Shown here: positions 44,117-52,004 of the stretch, piece by piece
Layout: every line of letters begins with the position of its first letter
How positions within the stretch are numbered: the first letter of the stretch is position 1
NCBI GenBank assembly: GCA_027019265.1
Contig: JALUWX010000032.1
Span: forward strand, 124,001-188,000
DNA: 64,000 nucleotides
Source: Phycisphaerales bacterium
GTDB taxonomy: Bacteria > Planctomycetota > Phycisphaerae > Phycisphaerales > UBA1924
Reading direction: 5' to 3'
Translations under genes and position numbers: made by a program
Notes under the pieces: model-generated
What the model saw: only the letters and a program-made list of their open reading frames with translations
Told to the model about the DNA's origin: nothing
Database searches by the model: none

Positions 44117-45373
44117 TTATTCGGACGTCTTGTCCCCGACTCCGTATTCCCGCTCGATCAGGATGGTCTGGAGCTTGTCCAAACGGCGTTTGATCTCCTC
44201 GGCCTCGAACTCGCATTTCGTAACGAGAAACTCCTCGGTCTCGATCAACTTCAGGATCTCATCCGGTCCGAGTTGATCGATGTCGATGTTCGAGCCGCCG
44301 TTCATGAACCGCTCGTACCGATGTTGACGCTGGGTGAGTTCTTGCACCTTCGCGAAATATGACTCGCGCAACGTGTCGTATTCACTCTTGAGTTGTTCCA
44401 GATCGTTCCTCTGCGCCGCTTCCATCTCATATGCAGCCCGATCTCTGGCGCGCTGCGCGTCCCGGAACTCCTTCTCGACAAGTTTCAAGACGGGCTTCAC
44501 ATGCTCGAAATCGGACTCGGGCGCCGCAATGACAAGAGAGTCTCCGACGATCTCGACCCGGAGCCATGGCGAATCGATTTTCGATCGGAGAAGTTCAAGC
44601 ACTGTCCTCGCCCTTCGGCTGTCCCCATGATCAAGCCGGAACACCTCGGTTGTGACGCTTCTCCGCTCGAGCTCATCATGGGTGAGCAGTTCGAGAGTCC
44701 CGTCTTCGACGATGTAGTTCAGGTCCGCCGCGTGAGAGAGCGACTGGACGAAGAGCGATTGGAGCGCATGCGACAGGCCGTAGGAGCCTGAGAGGGAGAC
44801 GTCGCGTCCCTGGAGCTCCCGGACCTGGGTCGGCTCAAGCGAATCGAGCTTGATATCCAGATCGAATGCCTCCGCGATGTTCTGGAATCCGACGAGGAAC
44901 GGGACCCCGACGAACTCGATCGGACGCTCCGATGTGAGATCAACGGGAACTGCTCCCTCGTTCATCAAGACCGTTTGCTCCGGAGGGGGCGTGGTCTGGG
45001 TCTGCGGATTCAGCAGCGAGATCCCTCCGAAGGTCATCCCGGCGATCGCGGTCGCGGCGAGTGTGAAATGCATGATGTGCCTCCTTGTTCGAGACTGGGT
45101 GTGTGCCTTTGAGATGAGGACCGCGAGCTCCGCGGTTTCCCCGAGTTCTTCGACGGCTTTCCGGATGGCGTCCGGCTCGGACACCCCGGTGATCAGCAGG
45201 TCATCGACGCGCGAGCGGAGATGGTCCTCGAGCTCGTCACGGACCTGGGTCCGCTCGTGGTTCGGGAGATTGAGCATGGACGTGAGAACGTCGAGCCAAC
45301 GGTCGATCCCATCGATCGAGGACGGGAGAACCCTCTCCTGAGCTTTCCGGGATGACCGGGTGCGTGTGCTCAT
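44117..45373 (-). CDS. HAAS/permease-prefix protein with an STN-like periplasmic domain
   Basis: A 418-residue membrane protein. Residues 20-90 (IDRWLDVLTSMLNL, ERTQVRDELEDHLRSRVDDL, SEPDAIRKAVEELGETAEL) match the HAAS or permease-prefix domain that typically follows PadR regulators. One membrane helix spans about 98-120. The periplasmic part contains secretin/TonB short-N-type segments (RPIEFVGVPFLVGFQNIAEAF, VSLSGSYGLSHALQSLFV, IVEDGTLELLTHDEL) and a second KH-like repeat, then a coiled coil (about 285-400). The ATG overlaps the padR stop (ATGA), so PadR and this protein form a two-gene unit, perhaps a regulator with its membrane sensor. The fusion of HAAS to an STN-like domain is unusual. 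Confidence 0.7.
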   Translation of the reverse strand: MSTRTRSSRKAQERVLPSSIDGIDRWLDVLTSMLNLPNHERTQVRDELEDHLRSRVDDLLITGVSEPDAIRKAVEELGETAELAVLISKAHTQSRTRRHIMHFTLAATAIAGMTFGGISLLNPQTQTTPPPEQTVLMNEGAVPVDLTSERPIEFVGVPFLVGFQNIAEAFDLDIKLDSLEPTQVRELQGRDVSLSGSYGLSHALQSLFVQSLSHAADLNYIVEDGTLELLTHDELERRSVTTEVFRLDHGDSRRARTVLELLRSKIDSPWLRVEIVGDSLVIAAPESDFEHVKPVLKLVEKEFRDAQRARDRAAYEMEAAQRNDLEQLKSEYDTLRESYFAKVQELTQRQHRYERFMNGGSNIDIDQLGPDEILKLIETEEFLVTKCEFEAEEIKRRLDKLQTILIEREYGVGDKTSE

Positions 45374-45738
45374 GTGGGTGTTGCCCCTCCGTGCTCGGCT
45401 GGGGAAACGAAGACATCGATCAGGGCTTGCATCTGACGGTGCGCTTCGATGTGTCGTGCGAGTTGCTTGTGGCCCTTCGCGCTCAGGGTGTACCACTTCC
45501 GTTTGCGACCGTTCGCATCGGGATCAGCGCCCTCTGCTTTGACCTCTTCCCAGCTCGTGGTCACGAGCCCTTGCTTCTCGAGCTTGGTGAGCAGGGGGTA
45601 CATCCCGGATGGTGTGAGCTGGAAGTGACCCTCGGAACGCGAAGCGATCGCTTTGGAGATCGCGTACCCGTACGAGGGGCCGTCGGCGAGGACCGAGAGG
45701 ACGACGAGGGTGGAGTGGTCTTGCTTGAGGTTGAGCAT
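45370..45738 (-). CDS. PadR family transcriptional regulator
   Basis: A 122-residue winged-helix regulator. The helix-turn-helix part LVVLSVLADGPSYGYAISKA, the LTPSGMYPLLTKLEKQGLVT recognition helix and wing with KRKWYTLSAKGHKQL are the PadR pattern; a short C-terminal dimerisation helix follows. AAGGA is seven bases before the ATG. It is divergent from arsR, and a 21-base perfect palindrome lies in the shared upstream region, probably its own operator. The downstream gene is its HAAS-type partner. Confidence 0.9.
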   Translation of the reverse strand: MLNLKQDHSTLVVLSVLADGPSYGYAISKAIASRSEGHFQLTPSGMYPLLTKLEKQGLVTTSWEEVKAEGADPDANGRKRKWYTLSAKGHKQLARHIEAHRQMQALIDVFVSPAEHGGATPT

Positions 45739-45780
45739 GGGGGAGTCCTTTGTCTCTCACTCGAATATACTGGCCTACGA

Positions 45781-45801
45781 ATATATCGGTTTCCGATATA
45801 T
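45781..45801. promoter_or_regulatory. Perfect palindrome upstream of padR, probable PadR operator
   Basis: ATATATCGG-TTT-CCGATATAT is a perfect 9-bp inverted repeat in an AT-rich stretch 43 bases upstream of the padR ATG. A TATATT hexamer (45766-45771 on the minus strand) downstream of it may be the padR -10 box. An extra copy of CGAATATA lies on the padR side. Confidence 0.7.
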
Positions 45802-45828
45802 CTGAATTTGTGAAAAAATCCTTTCGTG

Positions 45829-45878
45829 TTGACCCGAGGCGAGGCGGATGCTATTTTCTTATTTAGTAAAATGAGAAA
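45829..45878 (+). promoter_or_regulatory. arsR promoter and overlapping operator
   Basis: TTGACC (45829-45834), a 17-base spacer and TATTTT (45852-45857) form a promoter. An inverted repeat TTTCTTATTT-AGTA-AAATGAGAAA (45855-45878, one mismatch) overlaps the -10 box, the start point and the ATG at 45871, the expected place for an ArsR/SmtB-type operator. The leader would be only about 7 bases. Confidence 0.7.
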
Positions 45879-46311
45879 CCGTCTCGACCAGTTCACCCGG
45901 ATCACCCATGCGCTCTCCGACCCCAACCGGATCCGGCTACTCTGCGCCTGTCTGGATTCGGAGCGGTGTGTGTGCCAGCTCGTTGCGCTGATCGATCTCT
46001 CGAACCCATCGATCTCCAAACATCTCGGGGTCCTGCGCGATGCTGGGCTCCTCGAGTCGCGCAAGGACGGGCGATGGGTCCATTACAAGACCCCCGACAA
46101 TCCGGACCCGGCCGTGCTCGATGCGCTCTCGTTCGTTCGGGCTCATGCGTTCAACGACGAAGTCATCCAGAACGACACCCACACGCTGGGTCACATCGAT
46201 TCGATCGAACCCGGAGAGCTCGCGCGGATGCAGCGTGAGGGGTGCTGTATCCCGATCCTGTCAACTCCCCCCACCCCTCCAACCACCACGAACCAGGAGT
46301 CCCGATTATGA
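45871..46311 (+). CDS. arsR: ArsR family arsenite-responsive repressor
   Basis: A 146-residue winged-helix repressor. The metalloid-sensing CxC sits in SERCVCQLVALIDLSNPSIS, just before the recognition helix SISKHLGVLRDAGLLES, as in the ELCVCDL motif of E. coli ArsR. The C-terminal 50 residues are an extension with CC near the end (EGCCIPIL) that could add metal ligands. The ATG at 45871 is chosen because the -10 box lies just upstream; no Shine-Dalgarno is present. The stop overlaps arsM by four bases, so both are controlled together. Confidence 0.9.
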   Translation: MRNRLDQFTRITHALSDPNRIRLLCACLDSERCVCQLVALIDLSNPSISKHLGVLRDAGLLESRKDGRWVHYKTPDNPDPAVLDALSFVRAHAFNDEVIQNDTHTLGHIDSIEPGELARMQREGCCIPILSTPPTPPTTTNQESRL

Positions 46312-47207
46312 GTGAACAGGAAACGATCCGTCAGCGCATCCGTGATGACTACACGGGGATCGCGCAGTCGAGCACGGTCACCCGGGACATGCTCACGGGT
46401 GAAACGGAATCCAGCGGGTCCTGCTGCTGCGCGGGCGCGTGCGGGGTGACCGAATCGATCGATGCGGGTGTCCTGGCGCAGCAGATCGGGTACACGAAGG
46501 AAGAGCTCGAATCGCTTCCGAGCGACGCGAACATGGGCTTGTCGTGCGGGAACCCGGCCGCGATCGCCGCGCTCAAGCCCGGCGAGGTCGTCCTCGATCT
46601 CGGATCCGGGGGCGGGTTCGATATCTTCTTAGCCGGACCCAAGGTTGGGGAAACGGGGCGCGCGATCGGGGTGGACATGACCCCCGCGATGATCGACAAA
46701 GCGCGGACCAACATCGCGCACTACACGAAGACCACGGGGCTGAGCAACGTCGAGTTCCGTCTGGGCGAGATCGAGCACATCCCCGCGCCCAACAGCTCCG
46801 TCGATGTCGTGATCTCGAACTGCGTGCTCAACCTCGCGATCGATAAGCAGCAGGTCTGGAACGAGATCGCGCGGGTGCTCAAGCCCGGGGGGCGGGTGGC
46901 TGTCTCGGATATCGGGCTGCTCACACCGCTGCCCGAGGCCGTCAAGTCGATCGTCGAGTCGTGGGCCGGGTGTGTGTCGGGCGCGATCCTGGTGGATGAG
47001 ATGCGATCCCAGATCGAAATGGCCGGGCTCGGATCGATCGAGCTGACCCCGAAACCCGAGTACGTCCGGGCGCTGACGGAAGCGAACGACCCCCTGTACG
47101 GGAAGATCCAAGCGCTGCTCCCCGAGGGGACGTCGGCCGCTGACGTGATCACGAGTTTGGACATCAAGGCGACGAAGGGCTGCGGGTGCGCCCCGGGGTG
47201 CTGCTGA
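46308..47207 (+). CDS. arsM: Arsenite methyltransferase
   Basis: A 299-residue SAM-dependent enzyme that methylates As(III). Motif I is [16 protein letters not shown]. The three conserved arsenic-binding Cys are present as Cys80 (MGLSCGNP), Cys172 (VISNCVLNL) and Cys222 (WAGCVSGA). In addition there is an N-terminal cluster SCCCAGACG (residues 38-46) and a C-terminal GCGCAPGCC, probably for metalloid binding. AGGAG is nine bases before the ATG, which overlaps the arsR stop. A terminator follows. No arsenite pump or arsenate reductase gene is present nearby. Confidence 0.94.
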   Translation: MSEQETIRQRIRDDYTGIAQSSTVTRDMLTGETESSGSCCCAGACGVTESIDAGVLAQQIGYTKEELESLPSDANMGLSCGNPAAIAALKPGEVVLDLGSGGGFDIFLAGPKVGETGRAIGVDMTPAMIDKARTNIAHYTKTTGLSNVEFRLGEIEHIPAPNSSVDVVISNCVLNLAIDKQQVWNEIARVLKPGGRVAVSDIGLLTPLPEAVKSIVESWAGCVSGAILVDEMRSQIEMAGLGSIELTPKPEYVRALTEANDPLYGKIQALLPEGTSAADVITSLDIKATKGCGCAPGCC

Positions 47208-47254
47208 TCCCCGGATCCTCCCCCAAGCTTTGAACCCACAAACTGACCCCGTAT

Positions 47255-47278
47255 GCACGCCTTTCCGGGCGTGCTTTC
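47255..47278 (+). terminator. Rho-independent terminator of the ars operon
   Basis: GCACGCC and GGCGTGC pair around a six-base loop (TTTCCG) and are followed by TTTCG. It lies 48 bases after the arsM stop. Confidence 0.75.
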
Positions 47279-47291
47279 GTAGGATGACCCC

Positions 47292-47309
47292 GGGTCGATG
47301 GATCGACCC
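47292..47309 (+). promoter_or_regulatory. Hairpin-forming inverted repeat in the thrS leader
   Basis: GGGTCGAT-GG-ATCGACCC lies about 38 bases upstream of the thrS ATG. It could form a stem in the leader RNA or be an operator. No T-box features are visible. Confidence 0.3.
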
Positions 47310-47346
47310 TCAACCACAGACACTTACGGCTCAGCGAGCGGACCCC

Positions 47347-49425
47347 ATGCCCACGATCACGCTTCCCGACGGCTCCACCAAATCCTTCGACCACCCCGTC
47401 AGCGCGTACGACGTCGCGATGACCATCGGCGAGCGCCTCGCGAAAGCCTGCGTCGGGTGTCTCGTCGACGGCGAGCTGAGCGACCTCTCCACCACCCTCG
47501 ACTCGGACTGCACGCTCCACCTCGTCACCGAGAAAACGCGCGACAAGCAGGATGATCCGAACGCGCTGAACCTCCTGCGCCACTCCACGGCTCACGTGAT
47601 GGCGGAAGCGATCCAGCGGATCGTCCCCGGCGCGATGCTCGTGTACGGACCTCCCCTGGACAACGGGTTCTACTACGACATCGCGTTCCCCGAGGATCGT
47701 CCCCTCAAGGAAGGCGACTTCGAGGCGATCGAATCGGAGATGGCGAAGATCGTGAAAGAGGACCGCCCGTTCACGCGCTACGACATGTCCGTGAATGACG
47801 GGATGGAGAAGCTCAAGAGCGAGGGATCGAAGTACAAGATCGACAACGCGGAGAAGGCCGTCGAGGTCGGTGCAGAATCGTTGTCGTTCTACGCGACGGG
47901 TGAGCCCGGGAAGGACTGGGAGGACCTGTGCCGGGGGCCGCATATCCCGAGCACGGGTCGGATCGGCGCATTCAAGATCATGTCGCTTGCTTCGAGCTAC
48001 TGGCACGGGGACGAGAACTCGGATCGGCTCACGCGCGTCTACGGGACGTCGTTTTTCTCGAAGAAGGACCTCGACGCGCACCTCGACCAGCTCGAGGAAG
48101 CCAAGAAGCGCGACCACCGGGTGCTCGGGAAGAAGCTCCAGCTCTTCCACATCGACGAGACGGTCGGGCAGGGTCTGATCCTCTGGACCCCGCGCGGGTC
48201 CGTGATCCGCAAGGAGCTCCAGAACTGGATCGGCGCGGAGCTCGCGAAGATGGGCTACACGGACGTGTTCTGCCCGCACATCGGGAAGCTCGATCTGTAC
48301 AAGACCTCCGGGCACTTCCCGTACTACGCGGAGTCGCAGTTCGTCCCCGTGATGGAGCGTGACTTCCTCAAGCATGTGAGCGACGAGGGGTGTTCGTGCT
48401 CGGACCTGTCGAACATGATGAGCGAGGGGGACATCAACGGGTATCTGCTCAAGCCCATGAACTGCCCGCACCATATCAAGATCTACGACTCCCAGCCCCG
48501 CTCGTACCGGGACCTCCCGGTTCGTCTGAGCGAGTTCGGGACGGTGTACCGCTGGGAGCAGTCCGGGGAGCTCTCCGGGATGACACGCGTGCGCTGCTTC
48601 ACGGTGGACGACGCGCACCTGTTCTGCCGGGAGGACCAGATCGAAGCAGAGGTGCGCGGGTGTCTGAAGCTCGTGAAGCTCGCGTTCGAGACTTTGGGGC
48701 TAAGCGACTTCCGTGTGCGCGTCGGGCTCCGTGATCCGGACTCGTCGAAGTACGTCGGGGACCCGGCGAACTGGGACAAGGCGGAAGCGGCGTGCCGGGC
48801 GGCGGCCGCGGAGCTGGGCGCGAACGTGTCCGAGGAGCCCGGGGAAGCCGCGTTCTACGGGCCGAAGATCGACTTCGTGGTCAAGGACGTCATCGGAAGG
48901 GAATGGCAGCTCGGGACAGTCCAGGTGGACTACAACCTCCCCGAGCGGTTCGACCTCTCGTACATCGGCGCGGACAACACGAAGCACCGTCCCGTGATGA
49001 TCCACCGCGCTCCGTTCGGCTCGCTTGAGCGGTTCGTGGGGGTGCTTATCGAGCACTTCGCGGGCGCGTTCCCGTTGTGGTTGTCCCCCGAGCAGGTCCG
49101 AGTCGTCCCGATCTCCGAGAAGAGCAACGACTACGCCCAGGAGGTCTACGAGCAGCTCAACCACATCGGGATCCGCGCGAGCGTGGACACCCACGATGCG
49201 CGTGTCCAAGCGAAGATCAAGAACGGGTCGGAGATGAAGATCCCCTACCTCCTCGTCGTCGGCCCGCGCGATGCTGAGAACCGTCAGGTCAGCGTCCGCG
49301 CATTCGGGGTCGAGAAGGACCTGGGCGCGATGCACCTCGACGAGTTTGTTGCGGCCGTCGCTGATGAGCGGGATTCCAAGGGCGCGACGAGCGTGAAGCA
49401 ACGGTTCGAGCTCGCGCACGCATGA
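47347..49425 (+). CDS. thrS: Threonyl-tRNA synthetase
   Basis: A 692-residue class II synthetase. It has the N-terminal TGS domain (MPTITLPDGSTKSFDHPVSA), the editing domain with LRHSTAHVMAEAIQRI, motif 2 YRWEQSGELSGMTRVRCF with TVDDAHLFC, the zinc Cys in MNCPHHIKIY, motif 3 near PVMIHRAPFGSLERF, and the anticodon-binding domain (RVVPISEKSNDYAQEVYEQL). Full length for the family. No good Shine-Dalgarno is seen. The stop overlaps the sulfotransferase-like gene by four bases, so thrS heads a three-gene run. Confidence 0.96.
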   Translation: MPTITLPDGSTKSFDHPVSAYDVAMTIGERLAKACVGCLVDGELSDLSTTLDSDCTLHLVTEKTRDKQDDPNALNLLRHSTAHVMAEAIQRIVPGAMLVYGPPLDNGFYYDIAFPEDRPLKEGDFEAIESEMAKIVKEDRPFTRYDMSVNDGMEKLKSEGSKYKIDNAEKAVEVGAESLSFYATGEPGKDWEDLCRGPHIPSTGRIGAFKIMSLASSYWHGDENSDRLTRVYGTSFFSKKDLDAHLDQLEEAKKRDHRVLGKKLQLFHIDETVGQGLILWTPRGSVIRKELQNWIGAELAKMGYTDVFCPHIGKLDLYKTSGHFPYYAESQFVPVMERDFLKHVSDEGCSCSDLSNMMSEGDINGYLLKPMNCPHHIKIYDSQPRSYRDLPVRLSEFGTVYRWEQSGELSGMTRVRCFTVDDAHLFCREDQIEAEVRGCLKLVKLAFETLGLSDFRVRVGLRDPDSSKYVGDPANWDKAEAACRAAAAELGANVSEEPGEAAFYGPKIDFVVKDVIGREWQLGTVQVDYNLPERFDLSYIGADNTKHRPVMIHRAPFGSLERFVGVLIEHFAGAFPLWLSPEQVRVVPISEKSNDYAQEVYEQLNHIGIRASVDTHDARVQAKIKNGSEMKIPYLLVVGPRDAENRQVSVRAFGVEKDLGAMHLDEFVAAVADERDSKGATSVKQRFELAHA

Positions 49426-50174
49426 GCGACGCGCCCGTGCGCATCGCGATGTGGTCCGGGCCGCGCAATATCTCCACGGCCATGATGCGCTCGTGGGGCT
49501 CACGACTCGACTGCGCCGTGTCCGACGAACCCCTGTACGCGCACTACCTGAGCACGCTCGACGAAGCGAAGCGATCCACACACCCCGCCGCGGACGAGGT
49601 CATGGGCTCCCAACCCACGGACTGGCGCAAGGTTTCGGGCGCGCTCACGGGTCCGATCCCGGACGGGAAACCGATCTGGTACCAAAAGCACATGGCGCAT
49701 CACGTCACGGGCGACATGGATCTTGATTGGACCACTTCGCTCACCAACTGCTTTCTGATCCGCGACCCACGCGCGATGATCGCGAGCTTTATCAAGGTCA
49801 TCGAATCCCCCACCCCCGAGGATCTCGGGCTCCCGCAGCAGGTCGCGATCTTTGAGCATGTGCGGGAACGGACGGGCACGACGCCGGCCGTGATTAACTC
49901 TCGCACGGTGCTCACGGATCCCCGCGCGGCGCTGACGGCGTTGTGCGAGCGGACCCGGGTCCCGTTCGATGAATCGATGCTGTCGTGGGCACCCGGCCCG
50001 AAACCCGAAGATGGCGTGTGGGCCCCGCATTGGTATGCGAGCGTGTACAGGTCCACGGGCTTTGAGCTGTACACACCCACGACCCCCGAGATCCCCGATC
50101 GACTCCTCCCCGTGCTCGAAGAATGCCAGCGTTTGTTCGACATCCTCGCGCCCCACGCGATCATCCCCAGCTGA
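49422..50174 (+). CDS. Sulfotransferase-like P-loop protein
   Basis: A 250-residue protein with the sulfotransferase-type nucleotide loop near the N-terminus (RIAMWSGPRNISTAMMRSWG), DEPLYAHYL and the 3'-phosphate-type block CFLIRDPRAMIASFIK. It is translated from an ATG overlapping the thrS stop. The next gene, 8 bases on, is a class IV aminotransferase-like protein. In plants, proteins called branched-chain aminotransferase-like 1/2 combine, as I recall, a sulfotransferase-like N-terminal half with such a C-terminal half, so the two genes here look like the unfused form. Substrate is unknown. Confidence 0.8.
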   Translation: MSDAPVRIAMWSGPRNISTAMMRSWGSRLDCAVSDEPLYAHYLSTLDEAKRSTHPAADEVMGSQPTDWRKVSGALTGPIPDGKPIWYQKHMAHHVTGDMDLDWTTSLTNCFLIRDPRAMIASFIKVIESPTPEDLGLPQQVAIFEHVRERTGTTPAVINSRTVLTDPRAALTALCERTRVPFDESMLSWAPGPKPEDGVWAPHWYASVYRSTGFELYTPTTPEIPDRLLPVLEECQRLFDILAPHAIIPS

Positions 50175-50182
50175 GACCCCCC

Positions 50183-51115
50183 ATGCTCCAGATCTTTAAC
50201 GAGAAAAACAAAGACCTGCTCATCAACATCAACGGAGAGCTGATCCATCGAGACAAAGCGGGGATCTCGCCGTTCGATTCGCTCGTGCAGGGCGGGGATG
50301 GGGTGTGGGAAGGGCTCCGTCTCTACAACGGGCGCATTTTCAAGCTCGACGAGCACATCGAGCGTCTGCGCCGGAGCGCGAAGGCGCTCGCGTTCACGTC
50401 GATCCCATCGCGCGACGAACTGGTCGAGCAGATCAAGAAGACCCTCACCGCGAACGAGATGCGCGACGGGGTGCACATCCGGCTGACTCTCTCGCGCGGG
50501 GTGAAGATCACGTCGGGGATGGATCCGAGACTGAATCAGTCCGGGCCGACGCTCATCGTCCTCGCGGAACACAAAGCGCCCGTGTACGACGATGCGCAGG
50601 GGTCGAGCGGGCTCACCCTCGCGACGAGCTCGATCCGCCGATTCCCCCCGGACTGTTTGGACCCGAACATCCATCACAACAACCTGATCCAGTCCATCCT
50701 CGCGAAGATCGAAGCGAACGCGCACGGCGCCGACGATGCGCTCATGCTCGATCAGCGCGGGTTTGTCGCGGAGACCAACGCGACCCACGTGTTCATCGTC
50801 GCGCCGATCGAGCCCCTCGGGACCCAGGTCCTCCAGACCCCCACCACCCGCGCGTGCCCGGAGGGGATCACGAGACAGACGATCCTCGATCTGTGCGCAG
50901 CGAACAACATCCCGTGTGTCGTGCGGGACATCTCGCTCACCCATATGTACAACGCTCAGGAATGCTTCACGACGGGGACGATGGGCGAGCTGTCGTGGGT
51001 CGGGACGATCGACGGGAGGCCCATCGGGGATCAGCGGATGGGTCCCGTCACGGCGCGCCTTCGGGAGCTGTTCCGGGAGCTGACTTCGCGCGACGGGGTC
51101 CGGGTGGTCGATTGA
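50183..51115 (+). CDS. Class IV aminotransferase homologue lacking the PLP lysine
   Basis: A 310-residue protein of the branched-chain/D-amino acid aminotransferase fold: DSLVQGGDGVWEGLRLYNGR, LDEHIERLRRSAKAL, ALMLDQRGFVAETNATHVFI, CPEGITRQTILDL and CFTTGTMGELSWV. In active members a Lys before the N-L block binds PLP (for example DIKSLNLLGN in D-amino acid aminotransferase); here the aligned stretch is NIHHNNLIQS, with His in place of Lys. It may therefore not be a normal aminotransferase. It follows the sulfotransferase-like gene by 8 bases. I recall the same HHNNL wording in the plant fusion proteins. Confidence 0.82.
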   Translation: MLQIFNEKNKDLLININGELIHRDKAGISPFDSLVQGGDGVWEGLRLYNGRIFKLDEHIERLRRSAKALAFTSIPSRDELVEQIKKTLTANEMRDGVHIRLTLSRGVKITSGMDPRLNQSGPTLIVLAEHKAPVYDDAQGSSGLTLATSSIRRFPPDCLDPNIHHNNLIQSILAKIEANAHGADDALMLDQRGFVAETNATHVFIVAPIEPLGTQVLQTPTTRACPEGITRQTILDLCAANNIPCVVRDISLTHMYNAQECFTTGTMGELSWVGTIDGRPIGDQRMGPVTARLRELFRELTSRDGVRVVD

Positions 51116-51907
51116 TCAGTCGGCGCAGTGCTCGATGAACCAGGCCGCGAACTCTTTGTCCACGTACGCGTTGTCCCATGAGTTGTGGTTCACCCCCTCG
51201 TACTCTGAGTAGCGGGTGTCCGCATCGATCGATTGCAACGCTTCGTGGAGCGCCCGGGAGTTCTCCACGGCGACGACGACATCCGAATCCCCGTGATGGA
51301 GCCAGATCGGGAGAGACGCGAGTGCCTTGGCGGCATTGACGATCCCGGGCGCGTCCGATTTCGCGTCCGGCCAGGGATGACGATTCCCGTCCGTGTCCCA
51401 GACCCGCTCGACGTACGGACACACGGGGGCGGCCGCGACGAATCGGTCCGGATGGAGTGATGCGATCGTGATCGTCCCGTGCCCCCCTTGGCTCAGCCCG
51501 GTGATCCCGAGTCGCTCGGGGTCGTAGAGCCCCTGCTTCGCTGCTTCGTCGAGCATGTGGGTGATCGCTTTGTCGTGGTCCTCCCACTCAGAGTCGCGCG
51601 TGGGCTTCTGGGGGACGATGAGCACGAAGGGCCACATCTCGGGGTTCTCTTTCGCGGAGCGCGGGAGCCCGACGTGCAGCATTTTCTCGCCGTCGGTGCC
51701 GCATTCGCCTGAGCCGTGGAGGAACAGGAGGGCCGCGCCGCCTCTGATGGCTTCGCTGTTGATGACGACCTTGCATCGGTACTCGGTGCCGTCGATTGTG
51801 CTTGTGAGATCGATGATTTCGGGGGCGTGGTTCGAGGGAACCGCCGGTGCTGGAGCGAGCATCCGGAGGACCGCAAGGATCGCGACGGCGAAGAGGGTGT
51901 ATGTCAT
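51116..51907 (-). CDS. Exported alpha/beta hydrolase (PHB depolymerase/prolyl oligopeptidase-like)
   Basis: A 263-residue hydrolase. A hydrophobic N-terminus (MTYTLFAVAILAVLRMLAPA) serves as signal or anchor. The fold shows ALLFLHGSGECGTDGEKM for the oxyanion loop, the nucleophile elbow GITGLSQGGHG, Asp in WLHHGDSDVVV and His in GVNHNSWDNAYV. This is the arrangement of phospholipase/carboxylesterase-type secreted esterases. The ATG at 51907 is used; TATACC seven bases upstream may be its -10 box. It is convergent with the class IV gene, with the stops adjacent. Confidence 0.8.
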   Translation of the reverse strand: MTYTLFAVAILAVLRMLAPAPAVPSNHAPEIIDLTSTIDGTEYRCKVVINSEAIRGGAALLFLHGSGECGTDGEKMLHVGLPRSAKENPEMWPFVLIVPQKPTRDSEWEDHDKAITHMLDEAAKQGLYDPERLGITGLSQGGHGTITIASLHPDRFVAAAPVCPYVERVWDTDGNRHPWPDAKSDAPGIVNAAKALASLPIWLHHGDSDVVVAVENSRALHEALQSIDADTRYSEYEGVNHNSWDNAYVDKEFAAWFIEHCAD

Positions 51908-51993
51908 GGGAAGAGGTATACCACGACCGGAGGGGATCAGCAAGAAGATGCGCCGCGTGTCCGCGTGAATGAAACCCACCAACGGGGATCGCG

Positions 51994-51999
51994 TACACC
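51994..51999 (+). promoter_or_regulatory. -10-like element TACACC for a leaderless start
   Basis: TACACC is followed by five bases and the ATG at 52005, the same arrangement as at 1152-1163, but with C instead of the final T. Confidence 0.35.
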
Positions 52000-52004
52000 C
52001 GTGT

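Noticed and set aside
47208-47346. T-box riboswitch upstream of thrS
   Set aside because: The leader is only about 140 bases, contains the ars terminator and has no T-box sequence or specifier stem.
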